From: an uncultured Psychroserpens sp.
GTDB taxonomy: Bacteria > Bacteroidota > Bacteroidia > Flavobacteriales > Flavobacteriaceae
Length of the DNA stretch: 64,000 bases
Direction: 5' to 3'
Assembly: GCF_947500255.1 (NCBI RefSeq)
Contig: NZ_CANMRL010000001.1
Location: 620,001-684,000, forward strand
The notes beneath the pieces are model-generated. The model ran no database searches and was not told the DNA's origin. It was given only the letters and a program-made list of their open reading frames with translations. Of this stretch, positions 43,218 through 52,409 are shown piece after piece. Within the stretch, counting starts at the first letter, position 1. Every line of letters begins with the position of its first letter. The translations under genes were made by a program, and so were the position numbers.

Positions 43218-44378
43218 TTATAACGTTCCTCTTTTTGCTTGTTCTCTCTCAATGGATTCAAACAAAGCTTTAAAATTACCTGCGCCAAAACCTTGTGCTC
43301 CCATACGTTGAATGATTTCGAAAAACAATGTTGGTCTATCTTCTACAGGCTTAGTGAAAATTTGAAGTAAATAACCTTCTTCATCAGCATCTACAAGAAT
43401 AGAGAGTTTTTGAAGTTCTTTTATATCTTCTTTCATCATGTCCATATGCACTCCCAATCGTTCGGGAATCATATCGTAATATGATTGTGGTGGAGGTGGT
43501 AAAAACTCAACACCTCTAGCTTTAAGTTGGGCTACTGTTTTTATAATATCATCTGTTGCGACAGCTATGTGCTGAACTCCAGAATCTTCATAAAAATCTA
43601 AATATTCTTCTATTTGAGATTTCTTTGCCGCTTTAGCTGGTTCATTAATTGGGAATTTGATTCGTCCATTACCATTACTCATCACTTTACTCATCAACGC
43701 AGAATATTCGGTATGGATTTGTTTATCATCAAAGGATAGGAAATTCACAAATCCCATAACATCTTCATACCATTTTACCCAAGTATTCATTTGTCCCCAA
43801 CCAACATTACCTACCATATGATCTATGTATTTTAGTCCAACAGGTTCTGGATTATAATCTGATTCCCATTTTTGGAACCCTGGCATAAATATACCATTGT
43901 AGTTTTTACGTTCAACGAACATATGTACGGTTTCACCATAGGTATATATTCCTGCTCTAACAACTTCTCCAAACTCGTCGGTTTCTACTACAGGTTCCAT
44001 GTAAGACTTCGCTCCTCTTTTGGTAGTTTCTTCATAAGACTTTCTAGCATCATCGACCCAGAGTGCTACTACTTTTACACCATCGCCATGCTTAACAATA
44101 TGATCATTAATTGGAGATTTACTATTTAGAGGTGTTGTTAATACCAATCGTATCTTATCTTGTTTAAGTACATAACTCACAGAATCTTTTGAGCCTGTTT
44201 CTAAGCCTTTATAAGCATGGGATTGAAATCCAAATGCCGTTTTGTAGAAATGAGCAGATTGTTTTGCATTTCCAACATAAAACTCAACATAATCAGTTCC
44301 TAGTAGTGGTAAAAAATCTTGTGCGTCTTCAAAGATCTTTTCTAATCCGTAATTGACACTTTTTACTTCTTTTGCCAT
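43218..44378 (-). CDS. hppD: 4-hydroxyphenylpyruvate dioxygenase
   Basis: A 386-residue non-heme Fe(II) enzyme that converts 4-hydroxyphenylpyruvate to homogentisate in tyrosine breakdown. Iron ligands are visible in context: HMVGNVGWG and GVQHIAVATDDI for the histidines and LFFEIIQRMG for the glutamate, with FGAGNFKALFESIEREQ at the C-terminus. It sits 10 bp after hmgA, whose product uses its product, so the two form a two-step operon. Fumarylacetoacetase is not in the window and must lie elsewhere. Confidence 0.96.
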   Translation of the reverse strand: MAKEVKSVNYGLEKIFEDAQDFLPLLGTDYVEFYVGNAKQSAHFYKTAFGFQSHAYKGLETGSKDSVSYVLKQDKIRLVLTTPLNSKSPINDHIVKHGDGVKVVALWVDDARKSYEETTKRGAKSYMEPVVETDEFGEVVRAGIYTYGETVHMFVERKNYNGIFMPGFQKWESDYNPEPVGLKYIDHMVGNVGWGQMNTWVKWYEDVMGFVNFLSFDDKQIHTEYSALMSKVMSNGNGRIKFPINEPAKAAKKSQIEEYLDFYEDSGVQHIAVATDDIIKTVAQLKARGVEFLPPPPQSYYDMIPERLGVHMDMMKEDIKELQKLSILVDADEEGYLLQIFTKPVEDRPTLFFEIIQRMGAQGFGAGNFKALFESIEREQAKRGTL

Positions 44379-44388
44379 AATATTTATT

Positions 44389-45549
44389 TTAATGTTCTAA
44401 CCAAGATTTAAAATAATCTTCGTCTGCTATTTTTAAAGCTTCTTCTGTTACTTGTAGTGGTTTAAATGTATCTACCATAACAGCGAGCTCATCTGTTTTT
44501 ATTTTTCCTATACTGCGTTCTGTAGCTCCAGGATGTGGTCCATGAGGAATACCAGCAGGATGCAAACTAATATGACCTGCATCAATATCATTTCTACTCA
44601 TAAAATCACCGTCAACATAATACAACACCTCATCACTATCTATATTACTGTGATTATATGGTGCTGGAATACTCTCTGGATGATAATCGTACAAACGCGG
44701 CACAAAACTACATACTACAAAGGCATCTGTTTCAAAAGTTTGATGCACTGGAGGTGGTTGATGAATACGACCAGTGATAGGCTCAAAGTCATGAATTGAA
44801 AAGGCATAAGGATAGTTATAACCATCATAACCCACCACATCAAATGGATGCGATGCGTAAACCATTTCAAATATATCGTCTTGTTTTTTAACCTTCATAA
44901 GAAACTCTCCTGTTTCATTATAAGTTTCGAGTTCTTGCGGCTGTCGTAAATCACGTTCGCAAAACGGAGAATGTTCTAGTAATTGTCCAAACCAATTTCT
45001 ATAGCGTTTTGGCGTATAAATTGGTCGGCGTGACTCTACAATAAATAACCTATTGTCTTCGGTATCAAAATCCATCTTGTAAATAATTCCTCTAGGAACC
45101 ACAAGATAATCACCATATTTAAAATCGAGATTCCCAAGATGTGTTCTCAACTTTCCTGTTCCTTTATGAACAAAAATAAGCTCATCTGCATCAGAGTTTT
45201 TATAGAAATAATCAGTTGTTGATTGTTTTGGAGCAGCTAAAATTATAGTACAATCACTATTGGTTAATACTGCTTTTCTGCTCTCTAGATAATCATTTTC
45301 AGGTTGGACTTGAAATCCTCTAAAACGATAGGATTGTATATGATTTGCTTTTGCAATTTTTGGAGCAACACTATACTGTTTTTTTATTGCTTTTACCTGT
45401 GTTGGTCGTTGTTCGTGATAACTATTGGTTGACATTCCGTCAAACCCAATGGTGCCAAATAATTGTTCAGCATATAAGCTTCCATCTTCTTTTCTAAATT
45501 GAACATGGCGCTTAGATGGGATTTTTCCTAATTTATGATAAAAAGGCAT
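44389..45549 (-). CDS. hmgA: homogentisate 1,2-dioxygenase
   Basis: A 386-residue cupin-fold Fe(II) dioxygenase that opens the ring of homogentisate to maleylacetoacetate. Recognisable segments include GDYLVVPRGIIYKMDF, NYPYAFSIHDFEPITGRIHQPP and the metal-site HPAGIPHGPHPGATE. First gene of the hmgA-hppD operon. A candidate operator at the predicted transcription start suggests regulation by tyrosine pathway intermediates. No regulator gene is adjacent. Confidence 0.95.
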   Translation of the reverse strand: MPFYHKLGKIPSKRHVQFRKEDGSLYAEQLFGTIGFDGMSTNSYHEQRPTQVKAIKKQYSVAPKIAKANHIQSYRFRGFQVQPENDYLESRKAVLTNSDCTIILAAPKQSTTDYFYKNSDADELIFVHKGTGKLRTHLGNLDFKYGDYLVVPRGIIYKMDFDTEDNRLFIVESRRPIYTPKRYRNWFGQLLEHSPFCERDLRQPQELETYNETGEFLMKVKKQDDIFEMVYASHPFDVVGYDGYNYPYAFSIHDFEPITGRIHQPPPVHQTFETDAFVVCSFVPRLYDYHPESIPAPYNHSNIDSDEVLYYVDGDFMSRNDIDAGHISLHPAGIPHGPHPGATERSIGKIKTDELAVMVDTFKPLQVTEEALKIADEDYFKSWLEH

Positions 45550-45592
45550 ACATATTTATATTAAATAATTGAAATTAAAAGTTTGAATTTGC

Positions 45593-45626
45593 TCAACTCA
45601 AAACATTTTGACTTGACATAAAGATA
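45593..45626 (-). promoter_or_regulatory. hmgA promoter with operator-like palindrome
   Basis: On the minus strand a TATCTTTA -7 box is at 45626-45619, about 70 bp before the hmgA ATG. Immediately downstream, 45616-45593, is a 24-bp near-palindrome: arms TCAAGTCAAAA and TTTTGAGTTGA, 10 of 11 paired, around a central TG. The palindrome would cover the transcription start. Confidence 0.5.
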
Positions 45627-45738
45627 CAAATATGTGTGCTTATTCAGGGTTTCTCTTGATAAGAAAATGAAGATAACTTAATAAATCTTTGAAGAATAGA
45701 TTTGACATGTTTCAAATATCGTGAAATTTCTCAATATT

Positions 45739-47976
45739 CTAAAACCAAAAGCCAATATTAAAGTACCAAACACTTTTTCGTTGTTCTGGTGAATAACTAA
45801 ATTTTGCTTGAACAGGTCCTAAAAATGTTTCAATACCATAACCAATACCATAACCCCTATAATCTGGTAGAGTAAACCATTCGCCTGATTCAAAAATGTC
45901 ATTATCCACATTAGCCCAATTAGCTTCTAAAGTGATATGATGCTTATTAACTATTTCATAATCTGCGCATGCATAAGCTTTAACATAGCTATTACCTGTT
46001 AACGAAATAAAGTCATAGCCTAAGAATGGAATAAAATTATTGATCAAGTTATTGCCATAACCACCTAGAGCAAAATCTAAAGTTTGTGTTGAATTGTCTC
46101 CAAATTTAAATCCTCCACTGGTTTGAAGATTGATACTTAACTTATCTGAAATACTAAAGGCATAACCTATATCTGCCTTGACAATTGAAAACTCGTCAAA
46201 ACCTTTATTAAAGTCTGAAGCAAAAAGATAGGTATGAAAATCGCCATTAAAATAAACACCACTGGACGGGTAGTACCTATTGTCATAAGTATCTAATATG
46301 AGTGCTCCAAAGATGCTGAAATAGTCGGTGTTCTCAAATTCAAATTCGTCGGTTTCGGTATCAATTGTTATTGTTTCAGACTTAATATTAAGGCGTTTGT
46401 GCTCAGCACCAATGCTCAATGCAAAGTCCTTTCTAAATAAAGTTTGTAAATAAAATTGATTGGTTTGATCACGCAATTCAACATCAAGTTTATTTATTCC
46501 GGTAGCGGTAATTTGAGCATTGTCTAATAATAATTCGGCATTGATATTTTTTTCAAATTGATTGTATCGTGATCGCAAACCAATACTCCAATAAAACCCC
46601 TTATCGATAAGATACTCAAAATTATATCGCACATTATCTCCTAGAATGATATCTAAAGAGGCAATATCATTATCAAAAAGTAATTGTTTCTTGGTAAGAT
46701 TAGCTAATGCCGCACTTTTGTATAAATCATCATAATGAATACCTAACTTTAAAAACGTAGTGACCTTACTTTCTTCAAGTGTAGCGTGTAAATCATACCC
46801 TTCTTTACTTCTAGATTTTTTAAAATCATACTGGAATGCATCAAAATTATTGGTCGCCACAAGGTTATTTACACCTCTATCAAAATTTGAATAACTCACT
46901 TTCTCATTGGCTTTAAGTTTTAGCTTCCCTAAGATATAAGAGCGTGTGTATTTTTTATTCCCTTTTAAATAAATATCATTGATGGCAATACTATCTTTAA
47001 GAACAATCTTTAGACCTCGTGTAGTATCTTCATCAGACTTTTTTGGTAGTTGAGATAACTGATCTAATTGTGTTAAAGCTGCAAGTTTTCCATTTTCTAT
47101 AATTTTTTCCCCTTCACTAAATGATACGACGGTAAAATCTTTGATATCTGGTTTAATATAAACATCTGTCTTTTTAGACTTCAATTTCATATCATTTATT
47201 GTTCTAAAATTATTAATCTGCAATAATACATCAGGAGCCGATGTCATTTCTTCGCGAGTAGCTAAACCATCTTGCACATCAACGCCAATAATGATATCCA
47301 TACCTTTGGCTCTAAGCTCGTCAATAGGATAGTTATTCGCAACGCCTCCATCGATAAGTAATTGACCATTAATGTTAACGGGTTGGAATAATGACGGAAA
47401 AGCGCCACTAGCTGTAATACATAAGGGCAAGCTCCCAGAATCTAGCATCACTTGCTCTCCAGTTTCTATATTAGTAGCAATGCAAAAAAACGGAATTGGT
47501 AAATTATCAAAATCATCAACCTCACTAACATGAAGTGTGAGTTTTGACAACAAATTAAATACATTTTGACCTCTGGATAGCGCTGAAGGCAGTTTGAGTT
47601 TAAAATTGTTAAATGGCAATGCTACAGCATACTTTTCAGTATTATCGCGCTCATAGAAGGTCTTTGCCGAACGCGGAAGATTATCATTGATGACTTTCTC
47701 AAAATCTAAGTCTCTAAAAATAGAATCTAATTGTTTACCAGAATATCCAGCTGAATAAAGCGACCCAACAATTGCTCCCATACTTGTTCCTGCAACATAA
47801 TCTACCTTAATCCCTAGACTATCAATAACCTTTAGCACACCAATATGCGCAAATCCTTTTGCACCACCTCCACTTAAGACCAAACCTATTTTTGGTTTGT
47901 CTGTTTTGTAATTGACTTGTGCTTTCATAGAAAACGTCAAACACAATATAAATATGATAACAACTATGCGCTTCAC
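45739..47976 (-). CDS. patatin-like phospholipase with outer-membrane barrel (PlpD-type)
   Basis: A 745-residue protein combining an N-terminal patatin lipase with a C-terminal 16-stranded Omp85-type barrel, as in type Vd autotransporters. Signal peptide is residues 1-20. The patatin core has the oxyanion loop GGGAKG (36-41), nucleophile Ser65 in GTSMG and Asp209 in LIDGGVANNYP. A POTRA-like domain (KIVLKDSIAINDIYLKGNKKYTRSYIL) precedes the barrel, which ends WYFNIGFWF. The start is GTG and overlaps the uvrC stop as GTGA. It probably acts on phospholipids in the outer membrane or at the cell surface. Confidence 0.92.
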   Translation of the reverse strand: MKRIVVIIFILCLTFSMKAQVNYKTDKPKIGLVLSGGGAKGFAHIGVLKVIDSLGIKVDYVAGTSMGAIVGSLYSAGYSGKQLDSIFRDLDFEKVINDNLPRSAKTFYERDNTEKYAVALPFNNFKLKLPSALSRGQNVFNLLSKLTLHVSEVDDFDNLPIPFFCIATNIETGEQVMLDSGSLPLCITASGAFPSLFQPVNINGQLLIDGGVANNYPIDELRAKGMDIIIGVDVQDGLATREEMTSAPDVLLQINNFRTINDMKLKSKKTDVYIKPDIKDFTVVSFSEGEKIIENGKLAALTQLDQLSQLPKKSDEDTTRGLKIVLKDSIAINDIYLKGNKKYTRSYILGKLKLKANEKVSYSNFDRGVNNLVATNNFDAFQYDFKKSRSKEGYDLHATLEESKVTTFLKLGIHYDDLYKSAALANLTKKQLLFDNDIASLDIILGDNVRYNFEYLIDKGFYWSIGLRSRYNQFEKNINAELLLDNAQITATGINKLDVELRDQTNQFYLQTLFRKDFALSIGAEHKRLNIKSETITIDTETDEFEFENTDYFSIFGALILDTYDNRYYPSSGVYFNGDFHTYLFASDFNKGFDEFSIVKADIGYAFSISDKLSINLQTSGGFKFGDNSTQTLDFALGGYGNNLINNFIPFLGYDFISLTGNSYVKAYACADYEIVNKHHITLEANWANVDNDIFESGEWFTLPDYRGYGIGYGIETFLGPVQAKFSYSPEQRKSVWYFNIGFWF

Positions 47977-49766
47977 TTCTTACTGTAATAATCTATTATT
48001 TTTTGAGCTCTAGATAAGCCAACTACTTTTTCTAAATCTTCTTTTTTGGCTTCGGAAATTCGCTTGACCGATTTAAATTGTTTCATCAATGCCACGACCG
48101 TTTGCTCTCCTATACCTGGAATGGTTTCCAACTCTGTTGAAAGCGCACTTTTACTTCGTCTATTTCGATGATGCTCAATACCAAAACGATGCGCTTCATT
48201 TCTTAATTGTTGAATAATTTTAAGCGTTTCGCTTTTCTTGTCTAAATATAACGGAATTGGATCATCTGGGTAAAATAATTCTTCTAAACGTTTTGCAATT
48301 CCGATAATAGCAATTTTCTGCCTCAAATTTAAAGCATCTAAGCTTTTAAGAGCCGATGATAATTGTCCTTTTCCGCCGTCAATAATAATAAGTTGTGGTA
48401 ATGATTGTTCTTCTTCTAATAAACGTTTGTAACGACGATATACAACCTCTTCCATTGATGCAAAATCGTCAGGACCATCGACCGTTTTAATATTAAAATG
48501 TCTATAGTCTTTTTTACTTGGTTTACCATCCTTGAACACAACACAAGCGGCTACTGGATGTGTTCCTTGTATGTTCGAATTATCAAAACATTCGATGTGA
48601 CGCGGTTCTTCCGACAGGCGTAAATCAGATTTCATTTGTGCCATAATGCGATTAGCATGACGATCTGGATCTATAATTTTAACTTGTTTGAAACGCTCCA
48701 TACGATAGTACTTTGCATTTCTAAGCGATAAATCTAAAATATGCTTTTTATCTCCCAACTTAGGAACAGTAACTTTTATCTCACCTCCCAAATCAACTTT
48801 AAAAGGCACGTAAATTTCCTTAGATTTAGAATTAAAACGCTGTCGTATCTCTGTAATTGATAGTTCTAATAATTCTTTATCTGTTTCGTCTAATTTCTTT
48901 TTTATTTCTAAGGTATGTGATCTAATAATACTTCCGTAGGACAATTGTAAAAAATTAATATACGCATAGCTTTCATCACTCATAATACTAAACACATCGA
49001 CATTGCTAATTTTAGGATTCACAATAGTAGATTTTGCTTGATAGTTTTCTAAAACTTCTATTTTTTCCTTTATTCGTTGTGCTTCCTCAAACTGCATATC
49101 TTGAGCCAATTGCTTCATTTGTGTCTTAAACTGAGATAACGAGTCTTTAAAATTTCCTTTTATTATTTCCCGTATTGCAACTATGTTTCTATTGTAACCT
49201 TCTTCTGTTTGCAAATTTTCACATGGACCTTTACAATTCCCTAAATGATACTCAAGACAGACTTTATACTTTCCCGCTTCAATTTTTTCTTTAGATAAAT
49301 TAAAATTACACGTTCGTAATTGATATAAACCTCTAATTAAGTCGAGTAAGGTGTGAACCGTCTTCATACTAGTATAGGGTCCAAAATATTCAGAACCATC
49401 TTTAAACACACGTCGTGTTGAAAACACTCTAGGGAAACGTTCTTTTTTTATACAAATCCAAGGATAGGATTTATCATCTTTAAGCAATACATTATAACGT
49501 GGTTTGTATTTTTTTATAAGATTGTTTTCTAGTAAAAGTGCATCGGTTTCGGTATCAACAACGATATGTTTAACACTAGCTATTTTTTTTACTAATACTC
49601 TCGTCTTTCCATTATCATGTGTTTTCGTAAAATATGAACTCACACGTTTCTTTATATCTTTAGCTTTTCCTACATAAATTAAATTATCATCTGCATCAAA
49701 ATATTGATATACGCCTGGCTGATGAGGTAAGGTCTTTAATTGAATATCTAACGTAGGTTTTTGCAT
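47973..49766 (-). CDS. uvrC: excinuclease ABC subunit C
   Basis: A 597-residue nucleotide-excision repair nuclease that makes both incisions around a DNA lesion with UvrAB. It has the N-terminal GIY-YIG domain (GVYQYFDADDNLIYVGKAKD), a Cys-rich segment with CKGPCENL, a UvrB-binding UVR motif (AQDMQFEEAQRIKEKIEVLE), the RNase H-like endonuclease domain (ECFDNSNIQGTHPVAACV) and the C-terminal helix-hairpin-helix pair (LETIPGIGEQTVVALM). A TACCTTTG box is 4 nt before the ATG. Confidence 0.97.
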   Translation of the reverse strand: MQKPTLDIQLKTLPHQPGVYQYFDADDNLIYVGKAKDIKKRVSSYFTKTHDNGKTRVLVKKIASVKHIVVDTETDALLLENNLIKKYKPRYNVLLKDDKSYPWICIKKERFPRVFSTRRVFKDGSEYFGPYTSMKTVHTLLDLIRGLYQLRTCNFNLSKEKIEAGKYKVCLEYHLGNCKGPCENLQTEEGYNRNIVAIREIIKGNFKDSLSQFKTQMKQLAQDMQFEEAQRIKEKIEVLENYQAKSTIVNPKISNVDVFSIMSDESYAYINFLQLSYGSIIRSHTLEIKKKLDETDKELLELSITEIRQRFNSKSKEIYVPFKVDLGGEIKVTVPKLGDKKHILDLSLRNAKYYRMERFKQVKIIDPDRHANRIMAQMKSDLRLSEEPRHIECFDNSNIQGTHPVAACVVFKDGKPSKKDYRHFNIKTVDGPDDFASMEEVVYRRYKRLLEEEQSLPQLIIIDGGKGQLSSALKSLDALNLRQKIAIIGIAKRLEELFYPDDPIPLYLDKKSETLKIIQQLRNEAHRFGIEHHRNRRSKSALSTELETIPGIGEQTVVALMKQFKSVKRISEAKKEDLEKVVGLSRAQKIIDYYSKK

Positions 49767-49770
49767 TACT

Positions 49771-49778
49771 CAAAGGTA
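49771..49778 (-). promoter_or_regulatory. -7 box (TACCTTTG) 4 nt before uvrC
   Basis: Exact TAnnTTTG on the minus strand with 4 nt to the ATG at 49766. A divergent region of 120 bp separates it from rimK. Confidence 0.5.
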
Positions 49779-49886
49779 AATGAAAAGCTAATATTGTAAA
49801 AATTAAATGCTAACGTATTTTAGTATATTGCAACATCGTTAAATGGGTTTGGTTTTAAGAGTTGCCAAACACCTTAAGCACCTTAC

Positions 49887-50762
49887 ATGAATATTGTCAT
49901 TTTATCTAGAAACCCACATTTATATTCGACCCAACGACTGGTAAAAGAAGGAGAAGCAAGGGGTCATGATATGGAAGTTATTGATCCTCTTAAATGTGAT
50001 ATTATTATTGAAAAAGAAAAACCTACCATTTACTATAAAGATCGCTACTTAGACTATGTAGATGCTATTGTTCCAAGAATAGGAGCTTCGGTTACTTTTT
50101 ATGGTTGTGCTGTAGTAAGACAATTTGAAATGATGGGTGTATTTACTATTGTAACTTCAGATGCCATTTTACGATCTCGTGACAAATTAAGAAGCTTTCA
50201 GCGCTTAAGTAAAGCGGGTATTGGAATGCCAAAAACCGTGTTCACAAATTATTCTCGAGATGTTGAGGAAGTTATCGAACATGTAGGCGGGACTCCAGTG
50301 ATTATAAAACTTTTAGAGGGCACTCAAGGTTTGGGTGTTGTTTTAGCTGAAACAAAAAATGCAGCAGAATCTGTGCTTGAAGCCTTTAACGGACTTCAGG
50401 CCAGAGTCATTGTTCAAGAATATATTAAAGAAGCTAAAGGTGCCGATATTAGAGCATTGGTTGTTGACGGACAAGTAGTAGGTGCTATGAAACGCCAAGG
50501 AAAGGAAGGTGAATTTAGATCTAATCTGCATCGTGGTGGAAGTGCTAATATTATTAAATTGAATACAGATGAATTGCGTGTTGCAATGAATGCTTCAAAA
50601 GCATTGAAATTACCTGTTTGCGGTGTTGATATGTTACAATCTGAAAGAGGCCCATTACTTTTAGAAGTGAACTCAACACCAGGATTGGAAGGTATAGAAA
50701 CTGCTACAGAAAAAAATATTGCTAGAGCGATTATAACTTTTATTGAACGCAACAGAAGATAG
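49887..50762 (+). CDS. rimK: RimK-type alpha-L-glutamate ligase
   Basis: A 291-residue ATP-grasp ligase. In E. coli RimK adds glutamate residues to the C-terminus of ribosomal protein S6. N-terminal preATP-grasp domain ([19 protein letters not shown]), ATP-grasp core with [37 protein letters not shown] and [15 protein letters not shown] for metal and nucleotide binding. Close in length to the E. coli enzyme. The next gene starts on the base after its TAG stop, so the two proteins are probably made together. The ribosomal S6 substrate is inferred. Confidence 0.93.
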   Translation: MNIVILSRNPHLYSTQRLVKEGEARGHDMEVIDPLKCDIIIEKEKPTIYYKDRYLDYVDAIVPRIGASVTFYGCAVVRQFEMMGVFTIVTSDAILRSRDKLRSFQRLSKAGIGMPKTVFTNYSRDVEEVIEHVGGTPVIIKLLEGTQGLGVVLAETKNAAESVLEAFNGLQARVIVQEYIKEAKGADIRALVVDGQVVGAMKRQGKEGEFRSNLHRGGSANIIKLNTDELRVAMNASKALKLPVCGVDMLQSERGPLLLEVNSTPGLEGIETATEKNIARAIITFIERNRR

Positions 50763-51734
50763 ATGAGCGAAAAAGATATATTAGAAATTTTAGGTGAGGA
50801 TGTCCCTTTGGGAAAAAGCAAAACAGTAAGTTTTAATGTTGCTAAACTTCACACACAGAATACTATTGATGTTCCTGTTATTATTGAACGTTCAAAAAAA
50901 CCAGGCCCAACAGTTTTAATTACTGCTGGTATACATGGAGATGAAGTAAATGGTGTAGAAATTGTTAGACAGATTATTGCTAAAGGCATCAATAAACCAA
51001 AAAGAGGGACAATTATCTGTGTTCCTGTTATTAATGTTTTTGGTTTCATCCAGATGGATCGTGAATTTCCTGATGGTCGAGATCTAAATCGTGTATTTCC
51101 AGGGATTAAAGGTGGTTCGCTAGCCAGTCGCGTTGCTTTTAAATTAGTAACCGAAATTTTACCTCATGCCGATTTGGTAATTGATTTCCATACAGGCGGA
51201 GCAGATCGTTTTAATGCAGCACAGATTAGGATTATCAAAGGTGAAAAAAACCTCAAAAAGTTGGCAAAAGTCTTTGGAGCTCCTTTTGTTTTGTACTCTA
51301 AGAACCTTAATAAGTCGTTTAGAAATACCTGTTATAAATTAGGCGTCCCTATACTTCTTTTTGAAGGTGGAAAGTCGTTTAATATTGACAATACAATTAC
51401 AAATACAGGTGTAAATGGTGCGAAACGCGTATTAGATCATTTAGAAATGCTTAATAGCAAGTTTAAAGTCTCGCAACCAAAAAAATCATGTGTATTTATT
51501 TCAAATAGTAAATGGATTCGTGCCAATTACTCTGGAATGTTCAAACCCACTGTTAAGATAAATACTCATGTTTTAAAAGGCGATGTTATTGGTCATATCA
51601 CTGATCCTTATGGTAGTTTTAACCACTTTGTCAAAGCACCAAATGACGGATATATCTTTAATATCAACGAATCTCCAATTATTTATCAAGGTGATGCGAT
51701 CTTTCATATTTCAACAGCTTTAAAAAATGACTAA
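50763..51734 (+). CDS. succinylglutamate desuccinylase/aspartoacylase family hydrolase
   Basis: A 323-residue zinc-dependent hydrolase of the AspA/AstE family (M14-like fold). Zinc and catalytic residues are visible in TAGIHGDEVNGVEIVR (His and Glu), DLNRVFPG and VIDFHTGG (second His). The C-terminal 110 residues form a beta-barrel-like domain (VISNSKWIRANYSGM, VLKGDVIGHITDPYGSF). These enzymes cleave N-acyl or amide bonds of acidic amino acids. Directly abutting the glutamate ligase gene, it may trim glutamate tails or process a related metabolite; this is inference. Confidence 0.85.
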   Translation: MSEKDILEILGEDVPLGKSKTVSFNVAKLHTQNTIDVPVIIERSKKPGPTVLITAGIHGDEVNGVEIVRQIIAKGINKPKRGTIICVPVINVFGFIQMDREFPDGRDLNRVFPGIKGGSLASRVAFKLVTEILPHADLVIDFHTGGADRFNAAQIRIIKGEKNLKKLAKVFGAPFVLYSKNLNKSFRNTCYKLGVPILLFEGGKSFNIDNTITNTGVNGAKRVLDHLEMLNSKFKVSQPKKSCVFISNSKWIRANYSGMFKPTVKINTHVLKGDVIGHITDPYGSFNHFVKAPNDGYIFNINESPIIYQGDAIFHISTALKND

Positions 51735-52296
51735 AGCCGAATTACGAAAAGCCTATAAACAACTTCGAAAACATCTTTCCGAAGAACAAATTGAAACATT
51801 GAGTTTACAAATTGCTAATCAATTGCTCACTTTACCAATTTGGGATCGTGAATTCTATCACCTGTTTCTATCTATTACTGAGCATAATGAAGTTAATACT
51901 GAATACATACTCAATATTCTCTCAGGTAAAGACAAAAACATTATCATTTCTAAAAGCAACTTTTCTACGCTTGAAATGTCACACTATTTATTGACCGATG
52001 CCACTAAAATCAAAAAAAACAAATGGAACATTCCAGAACCAGTAGATGGAATCCCTATTAATACTTCTTTAATTGATGTGGTATTTATTCCATTACTCGC
52101 TTTTGATAATACTGGACATCGTGTAGGCTACGGAAAAGGATTTTATGATGCGTTTCTAGCAACATGCAAACCTGAAACAATAAAGATTGGACTTTCTTTT
52201 TTTCAAAGCTCAAAGAAAGAAATTTCTGACGCATTCAAAACTGATGTCAAGTTAGATTATTGTGTAGTCCCTGACAAAATTTATACATTTCTCTAA
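51727..52296 (+). CDS. 5-formyltetrahydrofolate cyclo-ligase
   Basis: A 189-residue enzyme that converts 5-formyl-THF to 5,10-methenyl-THF with ATP, recycling a stored folate form. Typical segments are AELRKAYKQLRKHLS, FLSITEHNEVNT (substrate region), VVFIPLLAFDNTGHRVGYGKGFYD (the conserved G-x-R-x-G-x-G-x-G-YYD type signature) and the C-terminal basic/hydrophobic tail. The start overlaps the AspA-like gene by 8 bp, completing a three-gene operon with rimK. Confidence 0.92.
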   Translation: MTKAELRKAYKQLRKHLSEEQIETLSLQIANQLLTLPIWDREFYHLFLSITEHNEVNTEYILNILSGKDKNIIISKSNFSTLEMSHYLLTDATKIKKNKWNIPEPVDGIPINTSLIDVVFIPLLAFDNTGHRVGYGKGFYDAFLATCKPETIKIGLSFFQSSKKEISDAFKTDVKLDYCVVPDKIYTFL

Positions 52297-52308
52297 GTAA
52301 TTTTTATC

Positions 52309-52340
52309 GATTAAATGCATAAAAATTAGATTAAATGCAT
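52309..52340 (+). repeat. tandem GATTAAATGCAT repeat upstream of the histidine kinase gene
   Basis: Two identical 12-mers at 52309-52320 and 52329-52340, start-to-start spacing 20 bp, about two helical turns. They lie just upstream of an AT-rich promoter-like region (TATATTGC at 52349-52356) and ahead of the kinase start at 52410. Candidate activator or repressor sites. Confidence 0.5.
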
Positions 52341-52409
52341 TTTTTTTATATATTGCATTCTTTAACATAAGAATTTAATCCCTAAATCTGATTCTTAACC
52401 TACTAATTA

